DNA from: Gammaproteobacteria bacterium
GTDB lineage: Bacteria > Pseudomonadota > Gammaproteobacteria > Poriferisulfidales > GCA-002705445
NCBI GenBank assembly: GCA_029268385.1
Contig: JAQWPG010000005.1
Coordinates: 1-64,000, forward strand
Length of the DNA: 64,000 nt
Direction of reading: 5' to 3'
Shown: piece by piece, positions 25,605 through 33,285 of the stretch
How the letters are laid out: each line of letters begins with the position of its first letter
Position numbering within the stretch: position 1 is the stretch's first letter
Translations under genes and position numbers: made by a program
Notes under the pieces: generated by a model
Database searches by the model: none
What the model saw: the letters and a program-made list of their open reading frames with translations, nothing else
What the model was told of the DNA's origin: nothing

Positions 25605-26153
25605 ATGAAAATAAAAAATCATTTATTAGAGGGTGTAAATTTTCTTAGTTCACCAAACTATAACGATAGACCTGTGGATATAAAAATATCATTGATAGTT
25701 ATCCATAGCATCAGTTTGCCCCCAACAATATTTGGTAATGATTATGTAGAAAATTTTTTTTTAAATAACTTGCCAGAAACTAAAATTAAGTATTTAAATG
25801 ATATTAAAGATATGAGGGTATCTTCTCATATATATATAAAACGAAGTGGAGATATTATTCAATTTGTGCCTTTTAATAAAAGAGCATGGCATGCGGGAAA
25901 ATCGTCTTTCGAAAACAAACAGGACTGCAATGATTATTCAATAGGTATTGAATTAGAGGGTTGCGAAGATATTGCATTTGAAAATATTCAATATATTAAA
26001 TTATCAGAAATTGTGAATTGCTTAATAGATAATTATGAAAATTTAAATGTAGATAGAATTGTATCCCACTCGGACATAGCTCCGGGGAGAAAAGCTGACC
26101 CAGGGCCATTATTTGACTGGAAAAGACTTAAAACCATGATAAAATATAATTAA
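25605..26153 (+). CDS. ampD: 1,6-anhydro-N-acetylmuramyl-L-alanine amidase AmpD
   Basis: From the ATG at 25605 the protein is 182 residues, close to E. coli AmpD (183), starting MKIKNHLLEGVNFLSSPNYNDRP. The frame extends upstream to 25539, but that stretch contains the groEL terminator and is unlike the family. Zinc ligands are visible as His in LIVIHSISLPP and as His and Asp in VSHSDIAPGRKADPG. AmpD cleaves the stem peptide from anhydromuropeptides in the cytoplasm, the entry to peptidoglycan recycling. AmgK and MurU, which reuse the sugar, are encoded near 62 kb. Confidence 0.93.
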   Translation: MKIKNHLLEGVNFLSSPNYNDRPVDIKISLIVIHSISLPPTIFGNDYVENFFLNNLPETKIKYLNDIKDMRVSSHIYIKRSGDIIQFVPFNKRAWHAGKSSFENKQDCNDYSIGIELEGCEDIAFENIQYIKLSEIVNCLIDNYENLNVDRIVSHSDIAPGRKADPGPLFDWKRLKTMIKYN

Positions 26154-26172
26154 ATATATAAGGAGTATTGAT

Positions 26173-26265
26173 ATGATAGGTTGGGCGTGGATAACAATTG
26201 GAGCAGTTGTTTTAGCTGTAGTCATCATGCAAATTGCCGCAAGATTTGCTGATTATGACGAGTAA
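26173..26265 (+). CDS. Putative 30-residue single-pass membrane peptide
   Basis: A short frame begins MIGWAWITIGAVV and ends ARFADYDE. Residues 3-23 are a continuous hydrophobic helix and the tail is charged (RFADYDE). A strong ribosome-binding site AGGAG (26161-26165) lies 7-9 bases before the ATG. It sits between ampD (19 bases upstream) and gshA (71 bases downstream) on the same strand, so it could be in their operon. I do not recognise the family, and coding is inferred from the ribosome-binding site, composition and position only. Confidence 0.6.
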   Translation: MIGWAWITIGAVVLAVVIMQIAARFADYDE

Positions 26266-26336
26266 TAAAAAGTAAGTTTAAGAAGGTTAAAATCAATAAA
26301 AGTTTTATGTTTCTCCTAATAATTTAGGTGCCAAAT

Positions 26337-27899
26337 ATGATTGATAAGTTTTTAAAAAATTTATCTGAGCATCCCTGTTCATTATTTTTAGCAAACTCAA
26401 AAATTGGCTTAGAAAAAGAATCACTAAGAGTAGATGGTAATGGCACAATTTCGCTTAAAATGCATCCTGAAATTTTTGGATCATCTCTTACAAACAAATA
26501 TATAACTACAGATTATTCTGAAGCACTAATAGAGATTGTTACCCCACCATGTAACTCGCATAGTGAAGCCTTAAAGTACTTAGAAAATATCATAGCATAT
26601 ATATATAGAAATTTAGAAGATGAATATCTTTGGCCTGCGAGTATGCCATGTATAATAGCTGGGGATAAGAGTATCCCTATTGCGTATTATGGAACGTCAA
26701 ATCCAGCTAGAATGAAAACAACATATAGAAGAGGTTTGGGAAATAGATATGGTAGGGTTATGCAAGTCATATCTGGCATACATTATAATTATTCTTTTTC
26801 AGACAAATTTTGGAATTCATATGCTCAACTGAAAAAAACAAAAAAAAATCTAAAAGATTTTAAATCAGAACAATATTTTATTATATCAAGAAATTTACTA
26901 AGAAATGACTGGATGATTGCTTATTTATTTGGATGTTCACCTGCAGTTTGTAAATCATATTTGTCAGGAAAAAAAACAACTTTAGAATCTTTTGATGAGT
27001 ACACGTATTATGAAAAATACGCAACATCTTTACGTATGGGTGATATTGGATATCAAAATAACAAAGAAGAGGATATGGGTGTTCATATAGATTACAATTC
27101 TTTAGAAAAATATACTGAAAGTTTAAATGAAGCAATAAAAAAACCAAGTAAAGAATATAAAAAAATAGGGGTTCATTCAGATGGATACTATAAGCAAATT
27201 AATGAAAATATTTTGCAAATAGAAAATGAATATTATAGCACAGTAAGACCTAAGCCAGACCCAAAAATTAAAAAGCGACCATCAAAAGCTTTGTTAAAAG
27301 GTGGGGTTAATTATATAGAATTGAGATCAATAGATAATAATATATTTTCAAACACTGGGATTGATGAAAATCAAATGTATTTTATAGAACTTCTAATGAT
27401 TCATAGTTTAATAGAAAATGATGAAGAAATAACAGAAAGAGAATATAGAGAAATAAAAAAAAATCTCACAAATTGCGCACATAAAGGTAGAAACAAGAAT
27501 TTTAATATAATAAAAAAAGGTGAAAAAAAACCAATTTTTGAGGTTTTAGAAGAAAAACTAAAAGAGCTGAAAAAAATAGCTGATATGATGTTCGCAATAA
27601 CAAAAGACAAAAAATATAATGAGTGCGTCGCTGAACAGGAAATTAAAATTAAAGATAATAGTAAATTGCCGTCAAACATTGTGATTGATACGATGGTAAA
27701 AAACAAAGTAAGTTTTTATGAATTTTGTATGGAAAATATATGGAAACAAAAAGATCACTTCTCCAAAATTACTACTGATGGCATTATAGCTAAGAAATTA
27801 AAAAAAGAAGCTATAGAGTCTATAAAGACACAAGAAGAATTAGAGAGTGATTTTACAGAAAGTTATGAAGATTATATTAATAAATACTTTTTTGAATAA
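26337..27899 (+). CDS. gshA: Glutamate-cysteine ligase, proteobacterial GshA type
   Basis: From the ATG at 26337 the protein has 520 residues, against 518 in E. coli. Family segments include KIGLEKESLRVDGNGTIS, LTNKYITTDYSEALIEIVTPP, YRRGLGNRYGRVMQVISGIHYNYSF, and YIELRSIDNNIFSNTGI. It makes gamma-glutamylcysteine, the first step to glutathione. A GTG at 26328 would add three residues; the ATG fits the family N-terminus better. The middle and C-terminal parts are very lysine-rich, reflecting the AT bias. The stop shares one base with the start of the next gene (TAATG), so the two are coupled. Confidence 0.93.
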   Translation: MIDKFLKNLSEHPCSLFLANSKIGLEKESLRVDGNGTISLKMHPEIFGSSLTNKYITTDYSEALIEIVTPPCNSHSEALKYLENIIAYIYRNLEDEYLWPASMPCIIAGDKSIPIAYYGTSNPARMKTTYRRGLGNRYGRVMQVISGIHYNYSFSDKFWNSYAQLKKTKKNLKDFKSEQYFIISRNLLRNDWMIAYLFGCSPAVCKSYLSGKKTTLESFDEYTYYEKYATSLRMGDIGYQNNKEEDMGVHIDYNSLEKYTESLNEAIKKPSKEYKKIGVHSDGYYKQINENILQIENEYYSTVRPKPDPKIKKRPSKALLKGGVNYIELRSIDNNIFSNTGIDENQMYFIELLMIHSLIENDEEITEREYREIKKNLTNCAHKGRNKNFNIIKKGEKKPIFEVLEEKLKELKKIADMMFAITKDKKYNECVAEQEIKIKDNSKLPSNIVIDTMVKNKVSFYEFCMENIWKQKDHFSKITTDGIIAKKLKKEAIESIKTQEELESDFTESYEDYINKYFFE

Positions 27900-28297
27900 T
27901 GAGTTTTAGAATAATACAGCTTGAAGAGTTAGAAGTGTCGCTAAATGAAGATAGTGGTAATATTTCCATGTCTTTTAAGGACGCGTTTATTAAAAAAACA
28001 ATGGATGATGCTGAAGAAAAAACGTTATGGGTACAAAGTGGATCTATTGAGCTAAGAAACGCAAAAGAACAAAATAATTTTTCTTTAAAAAACGATAAAA
28101 TATCTTTCATAAGTATTAGTTATGATTTTTATACATATAAAAACATATTAATTTTACCTTTTCTAAAAAAAGGGGGAGTATTAGTTGACCTTAAACTGGA
28201 AAATATTAATAAAATAATAAATATTCAGTGTGATGAAGTAGAGATATTATTGGAAGGTGATCCAAAATACGTTAAACACATAAAGAAAACGGAGTAA
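27899..28297 (+). CDS. Uncharacterised protein coupled to gshA
   Basis: A 132-residue soluble-looking protein that I cannot assign. It has no signal peptide, no clear membrane helix and no cysteine-rich motif. It is mixed alpha/beta by eye, with an acidic N-terminal half (LEELEVSLNEDSGNISMSF) and a more hydrophobic centre (ISISYDFYTYKNILILPFLKKGGVL). Its ATG overlaps the gshA stop by 1 base, and the FAA-hydrolase gene follows 3 bases after its stop, so it belongs to a gshA-orf-FAH transcription unit. A role in thiol or electrophile metabolism is possible from context only. Confidence 0.7.
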   Translation: MSFRIIQLEELEVSLNEDSGNISMSFKDAFIKKTMDDAEEKTLWVQSGSIELRNAKEQNNFSLKNDKISFISISYDFYTYKNILILPFLKKGGVLVDLKLENINKIINIQCDEVEILLEGDPKYVKHIKKTE

Positions 28298-28300
28298 GTA

Positions 28301-29200
28301 ATGAAATTATATATGGTAGATTATAATGGCGCAGCCCTAATGGCAGTTGGTAAAAATAATAATAAATATATTATTCCGGGTGTTTTAGATAATTGTCCAG
28401 AGCACTTTAAGTCTATAGATAAATTTTTAAATTATGATAATGCAGACTGCAGCAAACTAAGAAATTTTATTAAAGCATCAAATTTAGAAGAAATTAAATT
28501 ATCAAATAGCTGTATTTTAGCCCCAATACCTAAGCCCCAGCAGAATATCATTTGCATGGGCTTAAATTATGAAGACCATATTAAAGAATCTGAGAAGGTA
28601 TTTTTAAAAGATATAAAAAGACCAAAGTATCCAATAATATTTACTAAATCATCCCTTAGTATTAATTCCCCATATGGAGATATTCCTTTAAGAAAAAATG
28701 TTTCTTTAGAAATGGACTGGGAATCAGAGTTAGCGATTGTAATTGGAAAGCCAGGCATTCATATAAAAAAAGAGGATGTGTATGATTATATTTTTGGATA
28801 TATGGTTTTAAATGATGTATCTGCAAGAGATATTCAGAGAAATCACAAGCAATTCTTTTTAGGAAAAAGTTTGCCAGGAGCGTGCCCTATAGGACCATGT
28901 TTAGTGACAAAAGACGAAATTATTGATCCACATAATCTTGACTTATCATGCAAGGTAAATAATATTGTTAAGCAAAAATCAAATACAAAATATCAAATAT
29001 TTGATATACCAACGCAGATAGAAACAATTTCTAAAAGTACATACTTGGTTCCGGGAGATATAATAGCAACAGGCACGCCAAGTGGAGTTGGATTTGCAAG
29101 GACTCCTCCAGAGTTTCTTAAAGATGGCGATATAGTTGAATGTGAAATTGAAAAAATTGGAAAAATTGTCAATAAAGTTGTTGATCAGTCTTACCAGTAA
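28301..29200 (+). CDS. Fumarylacetoacetate hydrolase (FAH) family protein
   Basis: The 299-residue protein has a short N-terminal domain and a catalytic FAH domain from about residue 85: NIICMGLNYEDHIKES, the metal-binding ME.DWESELAIVIGK (E-x-E pattern), GYMVLNDVSARDIQ, FLGKSLPGACPIGPCLV, and GDIIATGTPSGVG. Family members act as acylpyruvate hydrolases, oxaloacetate decarboxylases or fumarylpyruvate hydrolases. The fumarylpyruvate/isomerase-type members sometimes use glutathione chemistry, which would suit the adjacent gshA (inference). The exact substrate is unknown. Its 3' end overlaps convergent fpr by 10 bases. Confidence 0.88.
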   Translation: MKLYMVDYNGAALMAVGKNNNKYIIPGVLDNCPEHFKSIDKFLNYDNADCSKLRNFIKASNLEEIKLSNSCILAPIPKPQQNIICMGLNYEDHIKESEKVFLKDIKRPKYPIIFTKSSLSINSPYGDIPLRKNVSLEMDWESELAIVIGKPGIHIKKEDVYDYIFGYMVLNDVSARDIQRNHKQFFLGKSLPGACPIGPCLVTKDEIIDPHNLDLSCKVNNIVKQKSNTKYQIFDIPTQIETISKSTYLVPGDIIATGTPSGVGFARTPPEFLKDGDIVECEIEKIGKIVNKVVDQSYQ

Positions 29201-29937
29201 TTTTCGGTAGTAATATGGCCTGGAGAGCTTCTCCTATGTTTTTTCAAGCCAATTTTTTTTAATTCTGTTGTCGTATCTTTTACCATTTCAGGATTACCAC
29301 ATATCATAACGTGGGTATTATCTGGTGACATTTTAATATTTGCTTTATTTTCAAGTAGTCCGTTAGCAATATGTTGTGGAATTCTTCCTTTTAATGAATA
29401 TTTTGAGTCCTCTCTACTAACGTAGCTAATATAAATAAATCTGTCGCCATACTTTTCTTTTAAAAAACTAATATTTTTTTGGTAAGTTAGTTCTTTCTCG
29501 TATCTCACAGCATGCACTAAAATAACTTTCTTAAATTTATTCCATGAGTCTTTTGTATTCAAAATAGATAAATATGGTCCAATTGCAGTACCAGTGGCTA
29601 GCATCCAAATATTATCAATATTTGGTATCTCATTAAGAATTAGAAAGCCATTACCTCTTGGACTAACATTTATAGAGTCTCCACCTTTTAGTTTTTGTAA
29701 TGCTGTGGATAATGGGCCATTCGGCACTGAAACAGAATAAAATTCAAGAAAATCTTCGTTTGGTGAGTTTACAAAAGAATAAGGTCTAGAAATCTCTTCA
29801 TTATCAATAGTTAGAGATATTTTTGTATACTGCCCAGCAATAAAATTAACATCTGGCGCATTGATTCTTATAGAATAAAGAGATTCTGTCCAATGTTTGA
29901 CGCTAATCACTTCTCCTTGTATCCACTTTTCTGTCAT
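29191..29937 (-). CDS. fpr: Ferredoxin/flavodoxin-NADP+ reductase
   Basis: The 248-residue protein matches bacterial Fpr. The FAD-binding motif is RPYSFVNSPNEDFLEFYSV, the isoalloxazine/pyrophosphate part is GPLSTALQKLKGGDSI, and the NADP site is MLATGTAIGPYLSIL. The NADPH-end motif is MICGNPEMVKDTTTEL, and the C-terminus TTENYW ends in the aromatic residue typical of the family. It exchanges electrons between NADPH and ferredoxin or flavodoxin. It is divergent from ilvA and convergent with the FAH gene. Confidence 0.93.
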   Translation of the reverse strand: MTEKWIQGEVISVKHWTESLYSIRINAPDVNFIAGQYTKISLTIDNEEISRPYSFVNSPNEDFLEFYSVSVPNGPLSTALQKLKGGDSINVSPRGNGFLILNEIPNIDNIWMLATGTAIGPYLSILNTKDSWNKFKKVILVHAVRYEKELTYQKNISFLKEKYGDRFIYISYVSREDSKYSLKGRIPQHIANGLLENKANIKMSPDNTHVMICGNPEMVKDTTTELKKIGLKKHRRSSPGHITTENYW

Positions 29938-30027
29938 AATATTATTAATTCTTCTATTAAAATGGTTATACTATACATACATAAAATATAAGCAATCTAT
30001 AAAAATAAAATAAGCACTATAATATAC

Positions 30028-31542
30028 ATGAACATAAATTATATAAAAGAAATTAATAATAGTAGGGTTTATGATGTTGCGAAGAAAACCCCAATTACTT
30101 TGCTTAACAAGATTTCATCAAAGTACAATAATACCGTGTATTTGAAAAGAGAGGATTTGCAACCAATTTTTTCATTTAAGTGTCGTGGGGCATATAATAA
30201 AGTAAGTAATCTTTCTTCAAAAGAAAGGCTTAATGGCATAATCGCGGCATCCGCTGGAAATCATGCTCAAGGAGTTGCGTTATCTGCAAGTAAATTAGGC
30301 ATAGATGCTTTAATAGTAATGCCAACAACAACTCCATCAATTAAAATTGAGTCTGTTAAAAAATTTGGGGTAAGCATTAAGCTTTTTGGTGATTCTTTTG
30401 ACGAAGCATATGAGCATGCATTAGAGGTATCAAATAAAGAAGCAAGAGTATTCATACATCCGTTTAATGACCCATTAGTAATAGCAGGGCAAGGCACTGT
30501 AGCTAAAGAAATTGTTGAACAAAGTGAAGATTCTACAGATATATTCTTTATTCCAGTTGGCGGCGGAGGGCTAATATCTGGCATGTCTATCTACCTTAAA
30601 AAACATTACCCTAACTGTAAAATTTTTGGTGTTGAATCTGAAGATGCGCCAACATTAAGTATGTCATTAAAACATGGTGAGCCAACAAGTTTAAGTCAAG
30701 TTGGTCTATTTGTAGATGGGTGCGCAGTAAAAAGAATTGGGGAAGAAACGTTCAAAATATCTCAAAAATACGTTGATGATGTAATTCTTGTCTCAATAGA
30801 TGAAACATGTGCAGCAATCAAAGATATATATGAAGATACAAGAGTGATGTCGGAGCCAGCAGGTGCCTTGGCAGTAGCAGGAATGAAAAAATATATTTTG
30901 AACAATAATTTAGAGAATAAAAAAATTATTGCAATAAATTCTGGAGCAAATTTAAATTTTGATAGACTGAGACATGTTACGGAAAGAGCGGAGATAGGGG
31001 AGGGAAAAGAACTTCTTTTGTCAGTAAAAATACCTGAAAAGTCAGGAAGTTTTAGAGCTTTTTGTGAAGTGATTGGAAGAAAAAGTATAAGTGAATTCAA
31101 TTATAGATATTCAAATGAAAATTCTGCGAATGTTTTCGTTGGTATAAAAACTGATAATATAGAAAAAGATACAAAAAATTTATTTAGTGATCTAAATGAT
31201 AAAAAATATGATTATATTGATCTTACAAAAAATGAAGTTGCAAAATTACACTTGAGATATATGGTGGGCGGAAAACCAAGTGCGGTAATTAATGAAAAAC
31301 TATTTAGATTTGAGTTCCCGGAAAAACCTGGGGCATTATTAAACTTCCTCAATAAAATGCAAAAAGATTGGGATATAACTTTATTTCACTATAGAAATCA
31401 TGGTTCGGCATTTGGAAGAGTTTTAGTCGGGATTGATATTGGGACGCATAACAAAGATGACTTAGAAGAATTTCTTACTGATCTTGATTACAAATACACT
31501 GAAGAGACTAAAAATAAAGGTTATCATTCATTCCTAAAATAA
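30028..31542 (+). CDS. ilvA: Threonine dehydratase (biosynthetic)
   Basis: A 504-residue enzyme with a PLP catalytic domain at about residues 1-330 (lysine in FSFKCRGAYNKV, phosphate loop SAGNHAQG, GGGGLISGM). Two C-terminal ACT-like regulatory regions span about 335-410 and 425-500 (LSVKIPEKSGSFRAFCEVIG, FRFEFPEKPGALLNFLN). Two regulatory regions mark the isoleucine-feedback-controlled biosynthetic form. It makes 2-oxobutanoate from threonine for isoleucine synthesis. There is no obvious attenuator leader. The next 25 bases hold a hairpin shared with the Lys-rich gene. Confidence 0.95.
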   Translation: MNINYIKEINNSRVYDVAKKTPITLLNKISSKYNNTVYLKREDLQPIFSFKCRGAYNKVSNLSSKERLNGIIAASAGNHAQGVALSASKLGIDALIVMPTTTPSIKIESVKKFGVSIKLFGDSFDEAYEHALEVSNKEARVFIHPFNDPLVIAGQGTVAKEIVEQSEDSTDIFFIPVGGGGLISGMSIYLKKHYPNCKIFGVESEDAPTLSMSLKHGEPTSLSQVGLFVDGCAVKRIGEETFKISQKYVDDVILVSIDETCAAIKDIYEDTRVMSEPAGALAVAGMKKYILNNNLENKKIIAINSGANLNFDRLRHVTERAEIGEGKELLLSVKIPEKSGSFRAFCEVIGRKSISEFNYRYSNENSANVFVGIKTDNIEKDTKNLFSDLNDKKYDYIDLTKNEVAKLHLRYMVGGKPSAVINEKLFRFEFPEKPGALLNFLNKMQKDWDITLFHYRNHGSAFGRVLVGIDIGTHNKDDLEEFLTDLDYKYTEETKNKGYHSFLK

Positions 31543-31567
31543 AAAAAAGGCCTCTTGCGAGGCCTTT
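31541..31567 (-). terminator. Terminator of the Lys-rich gene (possibly bidirectional)
   Basis: AAAGGCCTC (31546-31554), TTGC, GAGGCCTTT (31559-31567) make a perfect nine-pair stem. Read leftward, it is followed by eight T (complement of the A-run at 31541-31548), giving a strong terminator for the Lys-rich gene. Read rightward there are only three T, so it is weaker for ilvA, whose stop codon overlaps the A-run. Confidence 0.9.
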
Positions 31568-31591
31568 CATATTACTTAATAACGAAACAGA

Positions 31592-31963
31592 CTATCTTTT
31601 CTTTCTTGTAACCTTACGTTTCGTTTTTTTCTTCGCAACTTTCCTTTTTGTAGTTTTTTTCTTAGCTACTTTTTTCTTAACTTTACGCTTAGCTACTTTT
31701 TTCTTCGCTACCTTGCGTTTCACTTTCTTTTTAGTTGCTTTTTTCTTAACTTTTTTCTTAGCTACTTTACGTTTAGTAACCTTCTTCTTCACAACTTTGC
31801 GTTTCACTTTCTTTTTAGTTGCTTTCTTCTTAACTTTCTTTTTAGTTACTTTCTTTTTAGTTACTTTACGTTTAGTAACTTTTTTCTTAGCTGCTTTTCT
31901 AACAACTTTCTTTTTAGCAGCTGTTTTTCTTACTACCTTTTTCTTCTTACGTTTAATGGCCAT
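31592..31963 (-). CDS. Lysine-rich histone H1-like DNA-binding protein
   Basis: A 123-residue protein made almost wholly of K, R, V, A and T, with 77 K/R by my count (about 63%). The units are of the type KKKV, KRKV and ATKKKV. After MAIKRKKKKVVRKTAAKKK the sequence repeats to the end. It resembles the C-terminal tail of histone H1 and bacterial Lys-rich nucleoid proteins such as AlgP/HctB-like tails. The expected role is nonspecific nucleic-acid binding and compaction (inference). A GGAGGA ribosome-binding site lies 5-6 bases before the ATG. It has a dedicated strong terminator and a long A/T-tract region upstream. It is not a frame shadow: the ribosome-binding site and terminator both fit this strand. 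Confidence 0.85.
   Translation of the reverse strand: MAIKRKKKKVVRKTAAKKKVVRKAAKKKVTKRKVTKKKVTKKKVKKKATKKKVKRKVVKKKVTKRKVAKKKVKKKATKKKVKRKVAKKKVAKRKVKKKVAKKKTTKRKVAKKKTKRKVTRKKR
31713..31846 (-). repeat. In-frame 84-bp internal duplication in the Lys-rich gene
   Basis: The stretch beginning at 31713 recurs nearly identically at 31797 for about 50 bases, an 84-base (28-codon) offset that preserves the frame. Both copies encode KKKVKKKATKKKVKRKV. Such repeats make the gene prone to length change by slippage or recombination, so length may vary among strains. Confidence 0.8.
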
Positions 31964-32440
31964 TTAAATCCTCCAAAACACTTAAAGTTGGTTATCAAAT
32001 AAAAGTTTAATGATATTAAAAGTAAATACAATCTTTTTTTTAGTAAAAAAAATACTACACAACGTTTTTTTTGTTTTTTTTACCATTTTCTTACATATAT
32101 AGCTAAATAAAAAAAAATTATGTTTTTTTTATTCATAATTTAATGATTTTTTATTAAAATATTTTTTTTTAACTAGTTTTTTTGTACTTTTACTGTAATT
32201 TTTACGTTTTTTTAGCTATTTTTTCTTTTATTTAGCAATATAAATTATTTTTACAGTATTTATTGCTGTTTTATTCATAATGATTTAAAAATTTAAAAAA
32301 TTTTTAGTTTTTTTTAAGTTTTTTCTTAAAATTAAATAATTTCTTATTTTTTTGTTACTGTGCAACTATTTTTGTGGGGGAAAAAAATAAAATCGACGTT
32401 TTTTTTAAAATATTTTATTTTTATCTAAATATTGTATTTA
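31964..32440. other. Homopolymer T-tract-rich intergenic region
   Basis: About 475 bases without a credible gene between the Lys-rich gene and the 6S RNA candidate. On the plus strand it is packed with runs of 5-10 T separated by short mixed stretches, especially from 32030 to 32360. The section nearest 31964 must hold the promoter and leader of the leftward Lys-rich gene. Repeated A/T tracts can give intrinsically bent or nucleosome-like rigid DNA, or be a preferred target for nucleoid proteins. No terminator-like GC hairpin and no clear inverted repeat of regulatory type was seen. Confidence 0.6.
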
Positions 32441-32614
32441 AGAGAACCGATGTACCGTTATTATTAATTCTCCTTGAACCAGTGAGTTCAGGTGGGTCTA
32501 GGTTTTATACATTAGGCTACCTAAATATTAGGTTTGCACACCTGTTATAAATTAAATAGTCCCTGTTTTAAAATTAGGAACAAAGACATAACAATAATAT
32601 CGAGTACATCAGTT
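32441..32614 (-). ncRNA. ssrS: 6S RNA candidate
   Basis: Read leftward, the ends pair as AACTGATGTAC (32614-32604) with GTACATCGGTT (32455-32445). That is eleven pairs with one U-G wobble; on the other strand the wobble becomes a C-A mismatch, which supports this orientation. Inside is the hallmark small hairpin CCTGAAC...GGTTCAAGG (32492-32472), about 40 bases before the 3' end as in E. coli 6S, and a terminal hairpin ACCTAA-TAT-TTAGGT (32533-32519). The length of about 174 fits the E. coli RNA (184). It directly follows zapA, the conserved 6S location. 6S RNA mimics an open promoter and sequesters sigma-70 RNA polymerase in stationary phase. A -10-like TATATT (32626-32621) precedes it. Confidence 0.8.
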
Positions 32615-32666
32615 GTTTAAAATATATCAAATTAAGTAGTATTAAACTAGTGGATAAAATTAATTT

Positions 32667-32969
32667 TTAATTTTGTAGAAGTGAATCTATTTTTTCATTT
32701 AAATCGAGAATTTTTTGTTTAATTGTAGAATTTAACTTATTTGTAATATCTTTGTGTCTTAGCGAATCATTTGCAAAATTTAATGCTGATATTACTGCAA
32801 TTCTATCAAGACCAATTGTTTTTCCTTCAGCTTTTGTTTTCATCATTTTGTCATTTAGTAGTTCGGCAGAATTAAATAAAGTATCTTTTTCGTCTTCTCT
32901 ACAAAATATGTCATAATTTTGATTTAGAATTTTAACTGTAACAGGAATTTTTTTATTATTATCGTCCAT
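32667..32969 (-). CDS. zapA: Cell division protein ZapA
   Basis: The 100-residue protein matches ZapA: VTVKILNQNYDIFCREDEKDTLFNSAELLNDKM, then DRIAVISALNFANDSLR, and a C-terminal coiled coil (KLNSTIKQKILDLNEKIDSLL). ZapA tetramers bundle FtsZ filaments at midcell. The start shares one base with the stop of the upstream coiled-coil gene, and the 6S RNA candidate follows downstream, matching the zapA-ssrS order in other gammaproteobacteria. Confidence 0.93.
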   Translation of the reverse strand: MDDNNKKIPVTVKILNQNYDIFCREDEKDTLFNSAELLNDKMMKTKAEGKTIGLDRIAVISALNFANDSLRHKDITNKLNSTIKQKILDLNEKIDSLLQN

Positions 32970-33202
32970 TATTGAGTATATTCCAAAGACCTCAACCTAT
33001 TGATTATTCCCTCGACTTTATTTTGAACTTTCTGATTTTTTTCTTTGATTTTAAACTTTTCTGAAACTTCAGCTTCTTGCCTTTCTTTTAATAGAAGGTT
33101 TTCCTTCTTAAGAACTAAATATTTGTTAGACAAATCTTCTATTTTTCTTTCAAGCTCGTCTAAGTCTTTATTTAGTGAAGATATTATGTGATCATTATTC
33201 AT
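32969..33202 (-). CDS. ZapB-like coiled-coil protein (TIGR02449 family)
   Basis: A 77-residue protein that is nearly all heptad-repeat coiled coil (LNKDLDELERKIEDLSNKYLVLKKENLLLKERQ) with a conserved short end (KNQKVQNKVEGIINRLRSLE). It corresponds to the small protein encoded immediately upstream of zapA in Pseudomonas-type genomes (TIGR02449) and resembles ZapB in size and form. A role in the Z-ring with ZapA is likely by context. It is coupled to zapA by a TAATG overlap and divergent from pepP. Confidence 0.85.
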   Translation of the reverse strand: MNNDHIISSLNKDLDELERKIEDLSNKYLVLKKENLLLKERQEAEVSEKFKIKEKNQKVQNKVEGIINRLRSLEYTQ

Positions 33203-33285
33203 ATGTTATATATATTATTATTGCGAGCATTCAAGGTCAATAGATAAATACAATTATAACAATATTAATTTTTGGTTGGTAAAAT

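Noticed and set aside
31713-31967. 84-residue Phe/Leu-rich frame opposite the Lys-rich gene, looking like a hydrophobic membrane protein
   Set aside because: It is the complement of AAA/AAG repeats. The ribosome-binding site and terminator both belong to the minus-strand gene.
32441-32614. 6S RNA on the plus strand, because the CCTTGAACC motif also reads well there
   Set aside because: The closing stem has a C-A mismatch on that strand but a U-G pair on the minus strand, the hairpin would lie too near the 5' end, and zapA synteny calls for the minus strand.
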